Below are positions 11,232-24,439 of a DNA stretch of 64,000 bases, piece by piece. Numbering within the stretch: the first letter of the stretch is position 1; each line of letters begins with the position of its first letter. The notes under the pieces are model-generated. The model was not told where the DNA came from and made no database searches. It worked only from the letters and a program-made list of their open reading frames with translations. The position numbers were made by a program, and so were the translations under genes. Source of the stretch: Calonectria ilicicola (taxonomy: Eukaryota > Ascomycota > Sordariomycetes > Hypocreales > Nectriaceae); the NCBI GenBank assembly GCA_020809705.1, contig CP085831.1:2914001-2978000 (forward strand), given 5' to 3'.

Positions 11232-11630
11232 TGTTATGACCCGGACACCTAAAGGCGGTGACCACAGGCAGAACCCCAACCAATCATAACAAGACTACCC
11301 TAGACCCACATAACCAACCAATAAAAGTAAAGTCGAACAACCCTTGTTCGACATTACTGAAGATCGCAGCGAACATTGTCAAACTGACTTCATTTAACTA
11401 TTATAATAATAGAACCTTAGATATAGTAGTATATAGATAGATTAGATCCTACTGTAAGGAATGGAATTGATTAGCTTTTAATATAATTTGATTATTTTAA
11501 TTACAATTGATTATTACCTAATGTAATATTTCTATTATTTTATTTACTATAATACGCCTAACTATCCTGCTAATAATAAACCCTTTGTTCTGATTGGTTT
11601 ATTAAGTTAGGAATTGACCAGACTGTTATA
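11232..11630 (+). mobile_element. Solo LTR, relative of the element B LTR
   Basis: A 399-bp unit starts TGTTATGACCC and ends GACTGTTATA. It is flanked by the 5-bp duplication ATAAC (11227-11231 and 11631-11635). Its last ~190 bp match the 3' half of the 390-bp LTRs of element B. Its first half differs apart from the first ~11 bases. No internal region is attached, so it is the product of LTR-LTR recombination of an element inserted into A. Confidence 0.85.
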
Positions 11631-14610
11631 ATAACTATATGAAAGATATAATCTTAAGTTATTTTATAAAATTATAAAAAGGATTTTTTTATTATAAAAA
11701 TAAGATTTAAAATTACTAATATTATTTTTATTATAATAAATTATTTAATTTTTATAATAATTATAATAACTTAATTATAAATCTATATTCCTACTAATTA
11801 ATACTACTTTATACTTTATAATTATTACTTTAACTTATCTAAAATAAATACTTTCTTATATTACTACTTCTCTATTATTAAATAAACTTATAATAATATA
11901 GTAAGATCTATTATCTTAACCTTAACCTCAGTAGAGCCTATATCTTCCTAAGAGGAAGAAGATCCTTCCTTAATGAACCTAATCTTTAGAAAAGATAGGA
12001 ATAAAAAGGTAGGATTTATAAAGAATAATATCTTCTAGTTTTAGCTAGAGCCTTAAAAAGCTAAGATTATTAATTAAAGGGTATTTATTATAGAATCTAA
12101 TAAATAATATAAAAATTAATTTTTAAATAAGAAGAAGGTAAGAAGAGTTATAAAATAAGGAATTTATTATAATAAATTAATATTTAAAAAATAATTAATA
12201 AAGATTTTTAATAAATTTATTTTTTAAAATATTATTTTTATTTAATAAATAAAAGATTATATAAATAATATTATTAAATAAAGCTATTAAAATACTATTA
12301 TTTTAATTAATATATTTTAAGCTAAGATTTAATATTTAAATATTTTAATAATTTAGAGATAAGAAGCTATTAAATATATTATATTTTTAAATTTCTCTAG
12401 ATTTCTTATAATCTTTTTTAATAAAATATTATAATTTAATAATATATTTATAAATATTATTATATTTAATTTATTTATTCTAGAAAACCTAATCTTTATA
12501 AATAAATAAAAACTTAAATAACAAAGTAACCCCTCTAGCCTAAAGGAGGCCAACTACTCTACCTAATTAATCTAATCAACTTAGGGGGAAGCTTAGTATA
12601 CTTCAGCCTAAACACCTCTAATAATAAAAGATCATAAACCTTAGCCCACTTAGGTAAGTATTATTATAAATTGATATAATTATAAGTTAAGTATAATAGT
12701 AATAATTATTTAAATAATTTATTACCTTTTTCTAATTTATTAGATTTTTTAAATATAAGCCTTAGTTTATTATAATATATTTAATCTTATATATTACTTT
12801 TAATAAGTAATTAAATAAATAGAAGATAAATTAAGTATAATATTATTAAAACCTTTAATTTAGATTTTAAAGATCTTAAAAAGTAAGGACTTATTATTAT
12901 ATAAGGTAAATAACTTTATATTAATATTAACTTTTTTTATATATATTTTAAAACTTTTAAATAGTTTAATGAAGATTCTCTTTAAAAATATTATTTTATA
13001 ATACTTTAGGGTATAGTTTATAGGTAGTTAATAAAGAAGCTTAATAATAAAAAGTAAACTAAAATCATAAAGGGCTCTATCTCTTACTTTTATTAAAATC
13101 TTATAAAATAATTTAAGCCCTAAGAGTTAGATTTATTAGAAGAATATATAACTAAGAAATATATACTTAATTCTATTTAATAAGATATATTTCTTTCTCT
13201 TTAAATATAATATAAAATTAAGTTTACTAAATAAGCTAGAATATAGATAGATAGAGAGATTTTTAAAATAATCTTTCTATTTATTAATTATAAGATTATA
13301 TACTTATTATAGATTTTAATATTTAAGATAATTATTATTAAGTTTATTTAGAATTATAAAGATTAAAAGAAGAATATTAATATAATAATATTTAAAAATA
13401 AATAAATAAACTTTTAATAAAGATATTAAAATAATTAATAATTATATTATAAAGAAAGATATAATAATATTAATAAATAAGAATATTATACTTATTAAAA
13501 TAATAAATAATTAAATAATTATAATTATAATTATTATTATAAAAATAAATAATATAAGGACTAGAATTAATCCTAAGAATAATAATACTTTACTAAAGAT
13601 AGCTTATATAAAAATAAGAAAGCAAAATCTAAAAATAAATACCTTATTAAAAAGGAATTTACTAACTAAAAATAAGAACTTAGCCCTAAGAAGAGCAAAT
13701 TAAGCTCCAATAAGTCTACTACCTCTAAAGCTTCTTAGGATAGATACTACACACTATTGTAGGAATAGGTCCCATAAAGCGCCTAGGGAAAGAACAAGTG
13801 CACTTAGTGTAAGTATATCTTTAATTCCTTAGTCCTCCTTAAAGAATATATATATATTAATATCTATATAAAACCTATAAAGCTAGTTAAAAAAGCATTT
13901 ATAATTCTCTTTAGGGAAGTATATTATAAGGGCTATAAGTAAGATTTCCTCTTTTATAATAAACTCTTTATATACCTTAATAAAGGGTATTAAAGACTTA
14001 AAAAAAGAAACCTAAGTAATTATTATCTATAAATAAGCTATTTATTCTATATAAAAAGGTAAGGGTAAGTAATATATATTATACTTATATATATATTAAG
14101 ATTAAGATTAGTAAAGATAATAAGGAAGAAAAGAAGATTTATATTAATATAAAGTATAGAAATCTTATAATTAATAAGAAATTATTATAATTATTTAATT
14201 ATATTATAAAGTAAAGAATTTTAATATTTATTAATAATATTAATAATATAATCTAAATTAATAAATAAATAATCTTTAATATATTTATTAAAAGAATAAA
14301 TATTAATAGAATTATTAAATAGATAATAAAGTTTATAATTAGTATATAAGTATAAGATAGATTTAAATTAAAGGTTTTTCTTAAGAATAATTTCTTAAAT
14401 CTTTATAAGATTAATATTATTATATTATAAAGATAGCTTTATTATAATGCCCTAAATAACTTCTATATCTTATATTATATTAATTACTTAAGAAAGAATA
14501 TAATTTAATAAGTTAAAGTAGTTAAAAATATAGTTATTTTTATAAAATAAGTATATATTATATTAATAACTTAAAAAAGATTTCTAAAGATCAAGCATTT
14601 ATATTTTATA

Positions 14611-15000
14611 TGTTACGACCCATGTCATACCCAGGGCGGTCTAGAATGGCAGAATGCCACACCCTATAAGAAACCAACTACCTTATAATTACATATAACC
14701 AATTAAATAAGAAGTAATAAAGGTAATTGTTGTAATAAGTGTGAAAGGTGTTATACCTAGCGCACCAAGTATACCATATATATTAAAATAAGATAATAAT
14801 ATATAGATAGATTAGATCTTATTATAAAGAATGGAATTAATTAACTTTTAATATAATTTAATTATTTTAATTATAATTAATTATTATTTAATATAATACT
14901 TTTATTACTTTATTTATTATAATATATCTAATTATTCTATTAATAATAAATCTTTTATTTTAATTAATTTATTAAATTAGGAATTAATTAGATTATTATA
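14611..15000 (+). repeat. 5' LTR of element B
   Basis: 390 bp, starting TGTTACGACCC and ending GATTATTATA. Its first ~180 bp retain many G and C bases compared with the 3' LTR, and its second half is strongly mutated. Confidence 0.9.
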
Positions 15001-15540
15001 TATTAAAAGCTCTTATTTAATTAATTATTTATATTAATAATTAAATAATAATAATATCTAGAAAGAATCTTACTATTATTACTCCTCCTAATAATATTAA
15101 GTTAACTATAAAATTATAATAAATTAAGAAGAAACTTATAAATACACAAGCATAACTTAAAATAAAAAAAGCTAGAACTACTATAATTAAAGGAAATAAA
15201 AGTAAAAATATTAGTAAAATTCTAAGATCCCTGGTTTTAGAGCCCTTTCTAGGAAAAGCTACCAATATAATCCCTTTTCTTACCTAAATAAAGGAATACT
15301 TTTACTTTTTTCTAATATAACTTGTAATCTTTGAAGCTTAAGTATTATATATTAAAACTCTCCTTTAAGGGGATGTAGGAGTATGGTTTAAACCTATTAT
15401 AAAAGACTATTTGGAAAATAAGAATAATATTAATTAAAATAAAGAGATCTAAGAGATCTTTAGAGACTAGGAATATTTTAAAATTGTTATTAAAGATAAT
15501 TTTAATATAATTAATATAAAATAATAAGCTATAAACTAAT
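15001..15540 (+). pseudogene. Element B gag, N-terminal part
   Basis: Directly after the 5' LTR the + strand encodes a charged stretch and then, near 15225-15288, LVLEPFLGKATNIIPFLT, which resembles the start of a gypsy capsid domain. The coding sequence is cut by element C and resumes after 22387. The CTAAT at 15536-15540 is the left duplication of element C. Confidence 0.6.
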
Positions 15541-15715
15541 TATCATACTTTGGTTATTGGGTCATAACAAGAGATTGAAAGAGCCTTAATTCCTATGAAA
15601 TAAAGAGCAGTCAATTATATATTTTATAGCTAGGTCTAGCCCTAATTAGCTATGGGGCTATAACAATACATTAAGGCTATAAGGCCATTAAGGCTAGCTA
15701 CAACTAGTCTCTATA
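15541..15715 (-). repeat. 3' LTR of element C (minus orientation)
   Basis: 175 bp, matching 22208-22382 without gaps, with C/T and G/A differences. Several C residues in the middle have been lost relative to the other copy. Confidence 0.88.
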
Positions 15716-17229
15716 TACCCCCCATTCCACAATCTATTATTATAAATTATTAAATATTATAAATAACTTTACCTTTATTATTATAATTTTATATAAATAA
15801 ATATAATAATTAAAATTATTTCTTAAAGTAATATCTTAAAGGTAATTATAAAACTATATTTTTTAAAATATAAGAAATTTAATTCTAAATAATATTTATA
15901 ATTTAATATAATTAAAGTTTATAAATATTATAATTTTTTATACTTATAATCTTACTCCTTTCTTTTTTATTTATCTTTAGCTTTAATATAATAATCTAAG
16001 ACTTCTTTCTCTTACTTATAAATATATATAATAATTTTATTTATACTTATTAATATTATATTTTAATCTATTATTACTTATTCTTAATATATTATTATTA
16101 AAGGATCTAATCTTAAATTAATATAAACTCCTTTACTATTTACTCCTAAGTATACATTTATAAGTATTTTTATATTTATTTTCTATATTTTATATAATTA
16201 ATCTATATTCTATAATATATCTAGATTACTAAGTCTAGAACTTTTAATTCTTAAGCTAAGACTTTAGGTTCTTATACTCTAGATTTTTCTTCTTGTGCTT
16301 AATCTTTAACTTCTAGTGCTTTAAGAGTATTATTTAATCTACTTTATAAGAATTACTTATATTCTACTATTATTAAAAAAGGCTAGTTTAAGAATTATTA
16401 TATAGTAAAAAGATATTTTAAATATTATATTATTTATAAAGTAAATAATTATTAATATTATTTTTAATATACTTATATTAGCTAGTTTTATATTTTATTA
16501 TTAATTTATAAATAGTTATTAAGTACTTATACCTTTAATATATTATTTTATTATTATTTTAAATAATAAAAAGTATTAAATAAGTAAGTATTATTTAATT
16601 TACTTAAAGCTTTATATTAATTAATTATATAAATAATAATTTATATAAAGTATATTTTTTATTTGCTTATAAAGATCTTAGATAAAAGTCTTAAGCTTTT
16701 TAAGTAAAATATTAATAAGGTAGTTATTTAAAGAATAAGTGAAGGAAAGTCCTAGGATATTATTAATAATTTAAAGAAGTAATATTTATATATTTATATT
16801 TTATTTAATAAGTTTGTAAATATTATTATTATTTAAAATATATTTAAAAAGTAATATAATATATAATTTAATAATTTTAAATATTACTTAAGAAAAAGCT
16901 AAAATAAGCTTAATTTAATAAATTATTTTTCTTTATATATTACTTTTATTTTATTTAACTAAGGTTTATTATATTTAATAGTACTTAAAATTACTTAAAG
17001 TATTACTATAATAGTGCTTTAGTAAGCCTATTAGTAGGCATTTGCCCTATTTCTAGATAAGTTATCTTAAAGGAGTTCTTTTTATACTTTTAATATAATT
17101 ATATATTTATAATATTAATATATTATAGTTAGATTATTATTTAGCTATCTTTTTTAATAATAAGTTGTATGGTTTAAAGGTTATTATATTATAGGTTCTA
17201 GTCTATCTTTAAATTAAAGTATATTTTAT

Positions 17230-18100
17230 TAAAAAAGTGCTTTAGGCTAATTGTTTCCTTTATGGTATATTCTAAAGCAAGTATTTCTATCTCTATTATT
17301 AATATAGTTATAGTGGCTTGGTAGGTGGCCTTCCATATAACTAATCTGTTAAATAGGCTTATCATATAGTCTTATGAAGACCTTTGTGTTTTAGGGTTAT
17401 TAGCGAAAGAGGCATTGCTAGCGATCATCATAGCCTGCAATTCATTGCTTTAACTATATTGAATTATAAGGCCTTATATTATAAAGAGATATTAAATAGC
17501 TTAATTAATAGTATTTTGATGCTCCTAACTTAGATTAGTGAGAAAATGGGATAATAATAATACTATAAATATAAGGTCTAGTTTAATTATTATTACTATA
17601 TATAATAAAGAATTAACTTTTTTTAATATATCTTTATTTTCTATACAATTACTTGGTCTTATTTTTTAGCTAGCTTTATTATTAGAATTAGTATATTAAG
17701 ATAAGTATTTATAATATTTAATTTGAACTTTATAATTATTTTCTTAATATATAAATTATAAGATAGATATATCTTATACTTTATATAATTTTAAATTATT
17801 TTTATATCTAGGAACTATTATATATTATCTTTATCTAAGATTTTATATATTTTCTTAATATCTTTTATTATTTTTAATATTATAAATATATTATTTCTAT
17901 AATATAATATTAAAATATTATTTATAAAAAATATAATAAATATATTATAAGCTTTAATATAAAATAAGTAAGGCTCTTTTAAGCTAGCTTTTATTTTTAG
18001 CTTTTTAAGGGTTAAAGTAAATTTATTAAATTATAGCTAGGGCAAGTCTTTAAGACTATATAGAGCTCAGTCTAGCTCTATATACTTATTTAGCTACTTA
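17230..18100 (-). pseudogene. Element C pol: copia reverse transcriptase and RNase H, destroyed
   Basis: Read on the minus strand, about 18.09-17.80 kb gives ALYSLKDLP and FNKFTLTLKKLKIKAS, the copia RT palm. The catalytic box FFINNILIL has both Asp codons (17922-17917) as AAT. Downstream, 17.46-17.25 kb reads MMIASNASFANNPKT, then RLVIWKATYQATITI and IEILALEYT, the copia RNase H. Stops fall at Gln positions. About 1.5 kb remains between RNase H and the 3' LTR, with no recognised domain. Confidence 0.85.
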
Positions 18101-21100
18101 AATCTATCTAGTAACTTATATATAACTAATATACTATCTTTACTTTTTATTATATTAATAAAGATATTAATAATATTAAATTACTTAATTTCTAGATTAA
18201 ATTAAGTAGCTAGAGTAATGATTATATAGAATGACTGTGTTATAAGTATTATAATATATATGCTCTTAATTATAGAGCTTTTTTATAAATTATTTTAAAT
18301 ATATAATCTTACCTTATATTATTTAAGATATTTATTTTAATTAAATTTATAAATGAAAATTTATTTAAGTAATAGTAATTTAGTTTATACCTTTATATAC
18401 TTTATTTCTTTTTATATTTCCTTTTTAATTAGGGTTCTAATCTTTTAATATATTACTTAAATAAATAACTTATTTAATAGGTATTTTATTATCTTTCTCT
18501 AATTTTATAAAGACTTAAGAAGATTATTTTAATATAGCTTAGGGCAGTTTAGTGCTATGCTAATCTAAGTAGCTTCCTTCTACTTTATTACTTTTATAAA
18601 TATTATAAATATAATTTAAATATTTTTAAGATTTATATAATTTATCTTATAATAATTAATTATAAAGAAATTTAATATTAAGTCTTTATTATAATCTTAT
18701 TATATTAAAGTCCTTTAATTCTATCTTATATTATTTCTTTAAGCTTAATAATAATATATTTATATACTTATAAGTATTTAAATAATTAATTAATCTTACC
18801 TTTAATCTCTGCCTCTTTTATATATAGATCCTAACTCCTATTTCTAACTTTATAATATACTAATATTAATAATAATTATAAGTTCTGGTAGCTTAGATAG
18901 TAGTATAACTACTACTTCCTTTATTGCCTTACTTATTGGTTAGTTTATTGCCTGCTTTAATTATTCTAGTTATTTATTTATTATCTTGGGTGTATATATC
19001 TCTAAGCTTATAGATTATTTTATTAGTAATTGGTTTATTATATTTATCTTTATTTATTATATTTAATTTATACTTTATTAAGCTTCTATTATACTCTCTA
19101 AATATATATTTTCTAGTTCTAAAGTTTATTTTAATATTTAAAGTTCTATAAGTATTTAATTAGGTATATATTTAATATCTTTTATTATACTTTAAATAGT
19201 TATTTTTATGCTTATAGGTGCCTCCACCTTTAAGTTTAAATCTATAGATATTAGTCCTTGTAAAAATCTCTTGTATATTGCTTTATTATTAATTTCCTCT
19301 TTAATTTAGAGAGCCTAATTTTTAAGTTGGATAATTATATACTTAGCTAAGTTTAGCTTATCTAGTTTATAATTAATATACTTATTAAATTATATATTTT
19401 AAGTTATAATAACCTTTATAAGTTAAGATATCTATATATAATATATATTATGAGCTATATATCCTACCAAATACCCTATATAGCCTCTGGGGCTAACTTT
19501 TATATCTCTCTTTTATTAGCCTAATGCCCTACCTCTAATTAAAGGATAGGTATGGCAATTATATATATATATATCGTTCTAATTAGGTCTTAAATTAACT
19601 ATAAGCTCTTTTATTAATAAAGGAGTATAATACCTAAACTATATATCTAACTTCTTAAATAAGAATATTTAATTCCTTATTTTTAAAGATAATATATTAA
19701 GTAAATGTATAGTTATTCTAATACTCTTTAACTATAGCTTTATTAGAAGCTTTACTTTATTAAATATTATATTAGACTTATTTATTACTTCTTAATCTAT
19801 ATATTTAATAGTATTATTTAATTTATAGGTCTTTAGTAAAGAGAGCTCTAAATCTATACCTTATTTATATACCTATTTTTAATATTTAGTTAGATCTTTA
19901 ATTGTAATAATAATAATTTTATTATTATATCTAATAATATATATTAAGAGGCTAAATTGCCTTTTAATCTAGCTTTTAAATTAAAATAATTTATTAAATA
20001 TAATAGTTTCCTACTTATTAATAATAGATCGCATATAGAATATACTACTATATTTATCTTTTATAATTAAGAGCTAGTTAGAGCTATTATATCCTCTAAG
20101 GTAATCTTATAAGTCCTAGTAAATATACTAAAATAGCCTTAGTGAATAATAATCTAACTACTTACATAATATAACCTATTTTATATATATTTAAGTATAA
20201 GTCTTACAATCTATTCTTATAATTCCTTTAATTTACATATTATAACCCCTTCTTACTAGCTCCTTTAGTACTATAGCTCTAAGATGCCTTACTTATTTAT
20301 ATTATAATTTCTTAGTATTCTCCCTTAGCTTTAGAGGATCTCTTAAAGGTCTAAATTGATGAGTAAAGCTTTGCCTTCTATTTTCTAATGTGATAATAAT
20401 TAACTAAATGCCTATATTATTAATTAGAATTATATTATTAAGTATTAGTTAGTTTGATAGGTAGATAGAAATTAGCTTATATTGAAGAATTATTATATTA
20501 TATATATATTTGTATTTAATTAAAAAGATATTTTACTTTAAGCTTTTAAAATATAGAGAGTAATTAAAGTTATAATACTAGACTCTAATCTTCTTTAAAT
20601 AAGCTTCTAATATAATATTAATATAAAATCCTTTTATTATAATAATATTATTAAGCTTTAAGTTAATTATATAAGTATTAGTTAAATCTTTAAATAGGTT
20701 CTTTAGTATATATTTGCTTTTTCCTATAATTAGAAACTAACTCAAGCCTGCCTCCATATAGCCTCCTTTTTCTAATATAAAAGATCCTTCTATAAGCCAT
20801 TTCTTTAAGTTAATTAAGTAAATAATATTATAATTATTAATTAGTATACTTTAATAAAGTAAGTAAAGAGTTATTTTTAATATTATAAATATTAATATAG
20901 CTTTCTATACTATATATAATAATATTAGATTAAGAATTATAGTAATAATAGTTAATAGAATAGTATTTTATTTATTATTTTTTATAATTATTATAATAGA
21001 TATCTAACCTTTCTATACTACCTCCTTATAAAGCTTATTCTATTTAGACTTCTGAAATTATATATATATATAAGTATAGTCCTTATCTATTAGCTTCTTA

Positions 21101-22207
21101 TTAAGCTTAAAATTAAAATCTCCTATAAATATATATTAAAGATATATATATTTAGCTATTATGAATTTATAGAATTTTCTATTATATAGGCATTTAGGGC
21201 TCTTAAAAGGGGCTATTTGTTATATCTTTAAGAGATCTCCTAGTGTGGTATAAACACTTATACACTTAGAATTTAACTAGCTTAAGATAACTCTTAGAAA
21301 GATATTTCTATAACTCTTAAGTAAATCAATTACTTATTTCTTAACTTCTTTTTCTATAAGTTAGTTTAATTAGTTTTATATTTAAGAAGGAGCAAACCAA
21401 GCATTAACTACTTAAAGGAAATTATAAATAATAAATATTCCTTTAATCTTAAAGATATTATAAATATTACCCTAAGTTTAAATTAAACTTTAAATTATAT
21501 ATTAAACTTTAGGTTTTTAATTTATATAATTAATATCTTTTAAGTAGTTTATATAGTATAATCTTACCTTATTAATTATACTATTTTCTTTTAATATAAA
21601 CTTTACTTTAAAAACTTTAATAAGCTTATAAGTAGTATAATTTTTATATTATTTAATAATCTTATTAATAATTTCTTAATAATAAGCTTTTTTAATAATC
21701 TTAATAATCTAAGTATATAAAGCTAATTTCCCTTAAGCTCTCTCTTTAAAAGTAATAAGCTTAAAGTTAATTATTTTAAGCTTTATTTCTAGCCTTATAA
21801 TAATATCTATATCTTATAATATATCTATTTATCTTTTTTCCTTCTATTTATCCCTTATCTTTTTCTTTATTTTATTAAAAAATATTAAATTAAAAGTAAT
21901 ATTTAAATTATCTATTATATTTTCTTTATTAAGGTTAATATATTCCTAAAGCCCTAGGCTTTATATATAATCTCTTAATATAAAGATCCATTCAATCTAT
22001 TACTTTAATAAGTAGAGTTTAATAGTAGTTAGAAGTCTTTAAATACTTATAATATTAATATTAATAATTATTTTAAGTATATAATAGTAATAACTATTAT
22101 ATCTAATGCTAGAAAATAGTAAAAAGGAGCATTGTTTGGTCTATTTAACTGAATATAAGATGTGATAGTGGAAGTTGCTGGCTTATGTAGCCACCTGGGC
22201 TTATAAC

Positions 22208-22382
22208 TATTATACTTTGGTTATTGGGTTATAATGAGAGATTGAAAGAGCCTTAATTCCTATGAAATAAAGAGCAGTTAACTATGTGTTTTATAGCTAG
22301 GTCCAGCCCTAATTGGCTGTGGGGCTGCGACAACGCATTGAGGCCGTGAGGCCATCGAGGCCAGCCACAACTAGTCTCCATA
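22208..22382 (-). repeat. 5' LTR of element C (minus orientation)
   Basis: 175 bp, the better preserved copy. Its right half (22310-22380) is one of the few GC-normal patches inside the block. Confidence 0.88.
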
Positions 22383-22810
22383 CTAATTATATGAACTTAA
22401 ATAAATAAAATCTTGCAGTTAGTATTTGGCCGAGTTTAAAAGAATTATAGCATAAATAGCCTAGGATGACAATATGCTAATAGAACTCTACTATAGAGGC
22501 TTAAAAAGTAAAATTAAGAATAAAATCTATAAAGAAGATCGGCTAAAGAAACTCTTAAAGTATATTAAAAGTACTATTAAAATTAATAAAAAATAATTTA
22601 ACCAATATAAAAAATATACCTAAGATAATAAAAACCTATATATCCTAAATAAAGGAAAAACCTAAAATAAGTAATAAAGTATTATATATAGGACTTATTT
22701 AGGACTAATAGAACTTAATATTATTTAAGGGTATAATAAAAGTAAGATTACTTGCTTTAATTGTAGAAAGAAAGGATATAAATCCTTTAAATGTTACTTC
22801 TTGAAAATAG
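22383..22810 (+). pseudogene. Element B gag, C-terminal part with zinc knuckle
   Basis: The + strand resumes with a capsid-like stretch (YLAEFKR, then MLIELYYRGLKSKIK) and reaches a CCHC zinc knuckle at 22753-22794. It reads C-FN-C-RKKG-Y-KSFK-C. The His position is Tyr, as expected from CAT or CAC changed to TAT or TAC by RIP. Confidence 0.8.
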
Positions 22811-24439
22811 GAAATTAGTTTAAATTTATATTAAAAGGATAGAAATAACTTAATATTATAAAAATTTAATAGACCTTAGTATTAAAAAGAAAAGAGGATA
22901 TTATAGAAAAAGTTATTTTTATTATTATTAAGAAATATAAATTAATTATTATAATTAAGTAATATATAAAAAACTATAAATTATATAAGATAAAACTTAC
23001 TTTATAATAAGAAATTAATAAAACTATCTAAAAAGTATAATTAATTTAATAAGAAGGTTAATTTTATTTTCCTTATAAATGATTAAAATGAGCTAAGAAG
23101 ATAGAAATCTTTATATCTATTCTAAATATATATACTAATAAAGCACTAATATAATAGAATATTTATACTTATAATAAAAACAGAAATAGAAAATAAATAA
23201 CTAATATTAAAAAAATAGCCTAATAAGTTAGAGAATTTTTATAAGATAAAGATAAAGTTTTCTTATTTATATAAAGTAAATAATAATTAAGAAACCATAA
23301 TCCCCAATCTATCTAATATAAAGAAAATAACCTTAAATTAAATATAATATATAAAAAATATAAAAATATCTTATAAGTAAATTATTATAATTATAATTAT
23401 CTTTAATATATAAAGTAAAAATAATATATAATATATTTTTTTATTAAAGTAAAAGATATAATTATTTACTATATTTATAGAAGATACTTTAACTAATATA
23501 AAGTAATAGGAAAAAACCTTTATTATTAATTTATTATATTAAAACTAAGTAAGCTTAAGTTCTTTAATTATAGTAAGCTACCTTAGAATGAATGTCAAGA
23601 TCCTAAATATAATATCCATATAATAAATAAAGTAATAGCCTAGTACCAAATAAAACTAAAAAATAAGTAAAGCCCTTTATAGAAGAGTAATAGAAGTAAC
23701 TAAGGTAATAATCTCTAGAATTACTAAAAGAACTTCCTAAAAAGCTTTATACTTTATAACTAAAGAGTAACCTTAATAATAATTAGAAATAAAAGTAAAG
23801 ATTAAAAAGAAATAATATAATACTATAGTAGATAGTAAAGCTAAATAAAATTATATTAATTTTTAAGTAATTAATTAATTTTAACTATTATAAATAATAA
23901 AAGTTAATTTATATAAAATTATTAATATAAAAGGAATCTCTTTTAATTATAATAATAATATTATAAATAAAAAGATTAATTACCTAAAAGTCTTTATTAA
24001 AAAAAAACTAAAAAATAATCTTTAATATTATTAATATTAGATAGTATAATCTAATTTTAGGGTATCTATAGTTATACTAATATAATCTTAATATTTGCTA
24101 ATATATTAGCTAGGTATAAATACTTAAAAAGTATAATATAATTAGTAATTTTTTATAAAATATAATAAAAGATCTTAAACTTCTAATCTTAATTAAGTAA
24201 AAGATATAAGTAAAGAAGAATCTTTATTATTTAAAGAAATAAAATATAAATATAAAAATAATTAAAAAAAATAAAAATAATAAATAATTATTTATTTTAG
24301 AATATAATTTTAATAAATTAATAAAAATCTTAAAAAATAAAGATTAAAGTAAAAATAAATAGATTATATAATATACTTTTATAGTATTAAATCTATAAAA
24401 AGCTCTTTATAAAAGAATTAAATATTAAATTATCTAAGT

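Larger units (their letters stand above)
15541..22382 (-). mobile_element. Element C: Ty1/copia LTR retrotransposon inserted in element B
   Basis: A 6842-bp element has 175-bp LTRs at 15541-15715 and 22208-22382. It is flanked by CTAAT at 15536-15540 and 22383-22387. It is on the minus strand, so the 5' LTR is the right one. The minus-strand order fits copia: the integrase region lies before RT (about 17.8-18.1 kb), then RNase H (about 17.25-17.47 kb). The terminal bases read TA...TA in both copies, consistent with TG...CA after RIP. It is the youngest insertion in the nest, since it interrupts B, which interrupts A. Confidence 0.9.

Noticed and set aside
12353..12553. Minus-strand frame of 66 codons inside the AT-rich block
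   Set aside because: It lies in RIP-saturated element A, is composed of Ile, Leu, Asn and Lys codons typical of random AT sequence, and matches no domain.
15041..15265. Minus-strand frame of 74 codons with a hydrophobic run
   Set aside because: It is the antisense of element B gag; the hydrophobicity is the mirror of Lys/Asn-rich sense codons.
15537..15713. First placement of the element C LTR ends at 15537/15713 and 22204/22380
   Set aside because: That placement gave no matching duplication. Shifting to 15541/15715 and 22208/22382 gives equal 175-bp LTRs with CTAAT on both sides.
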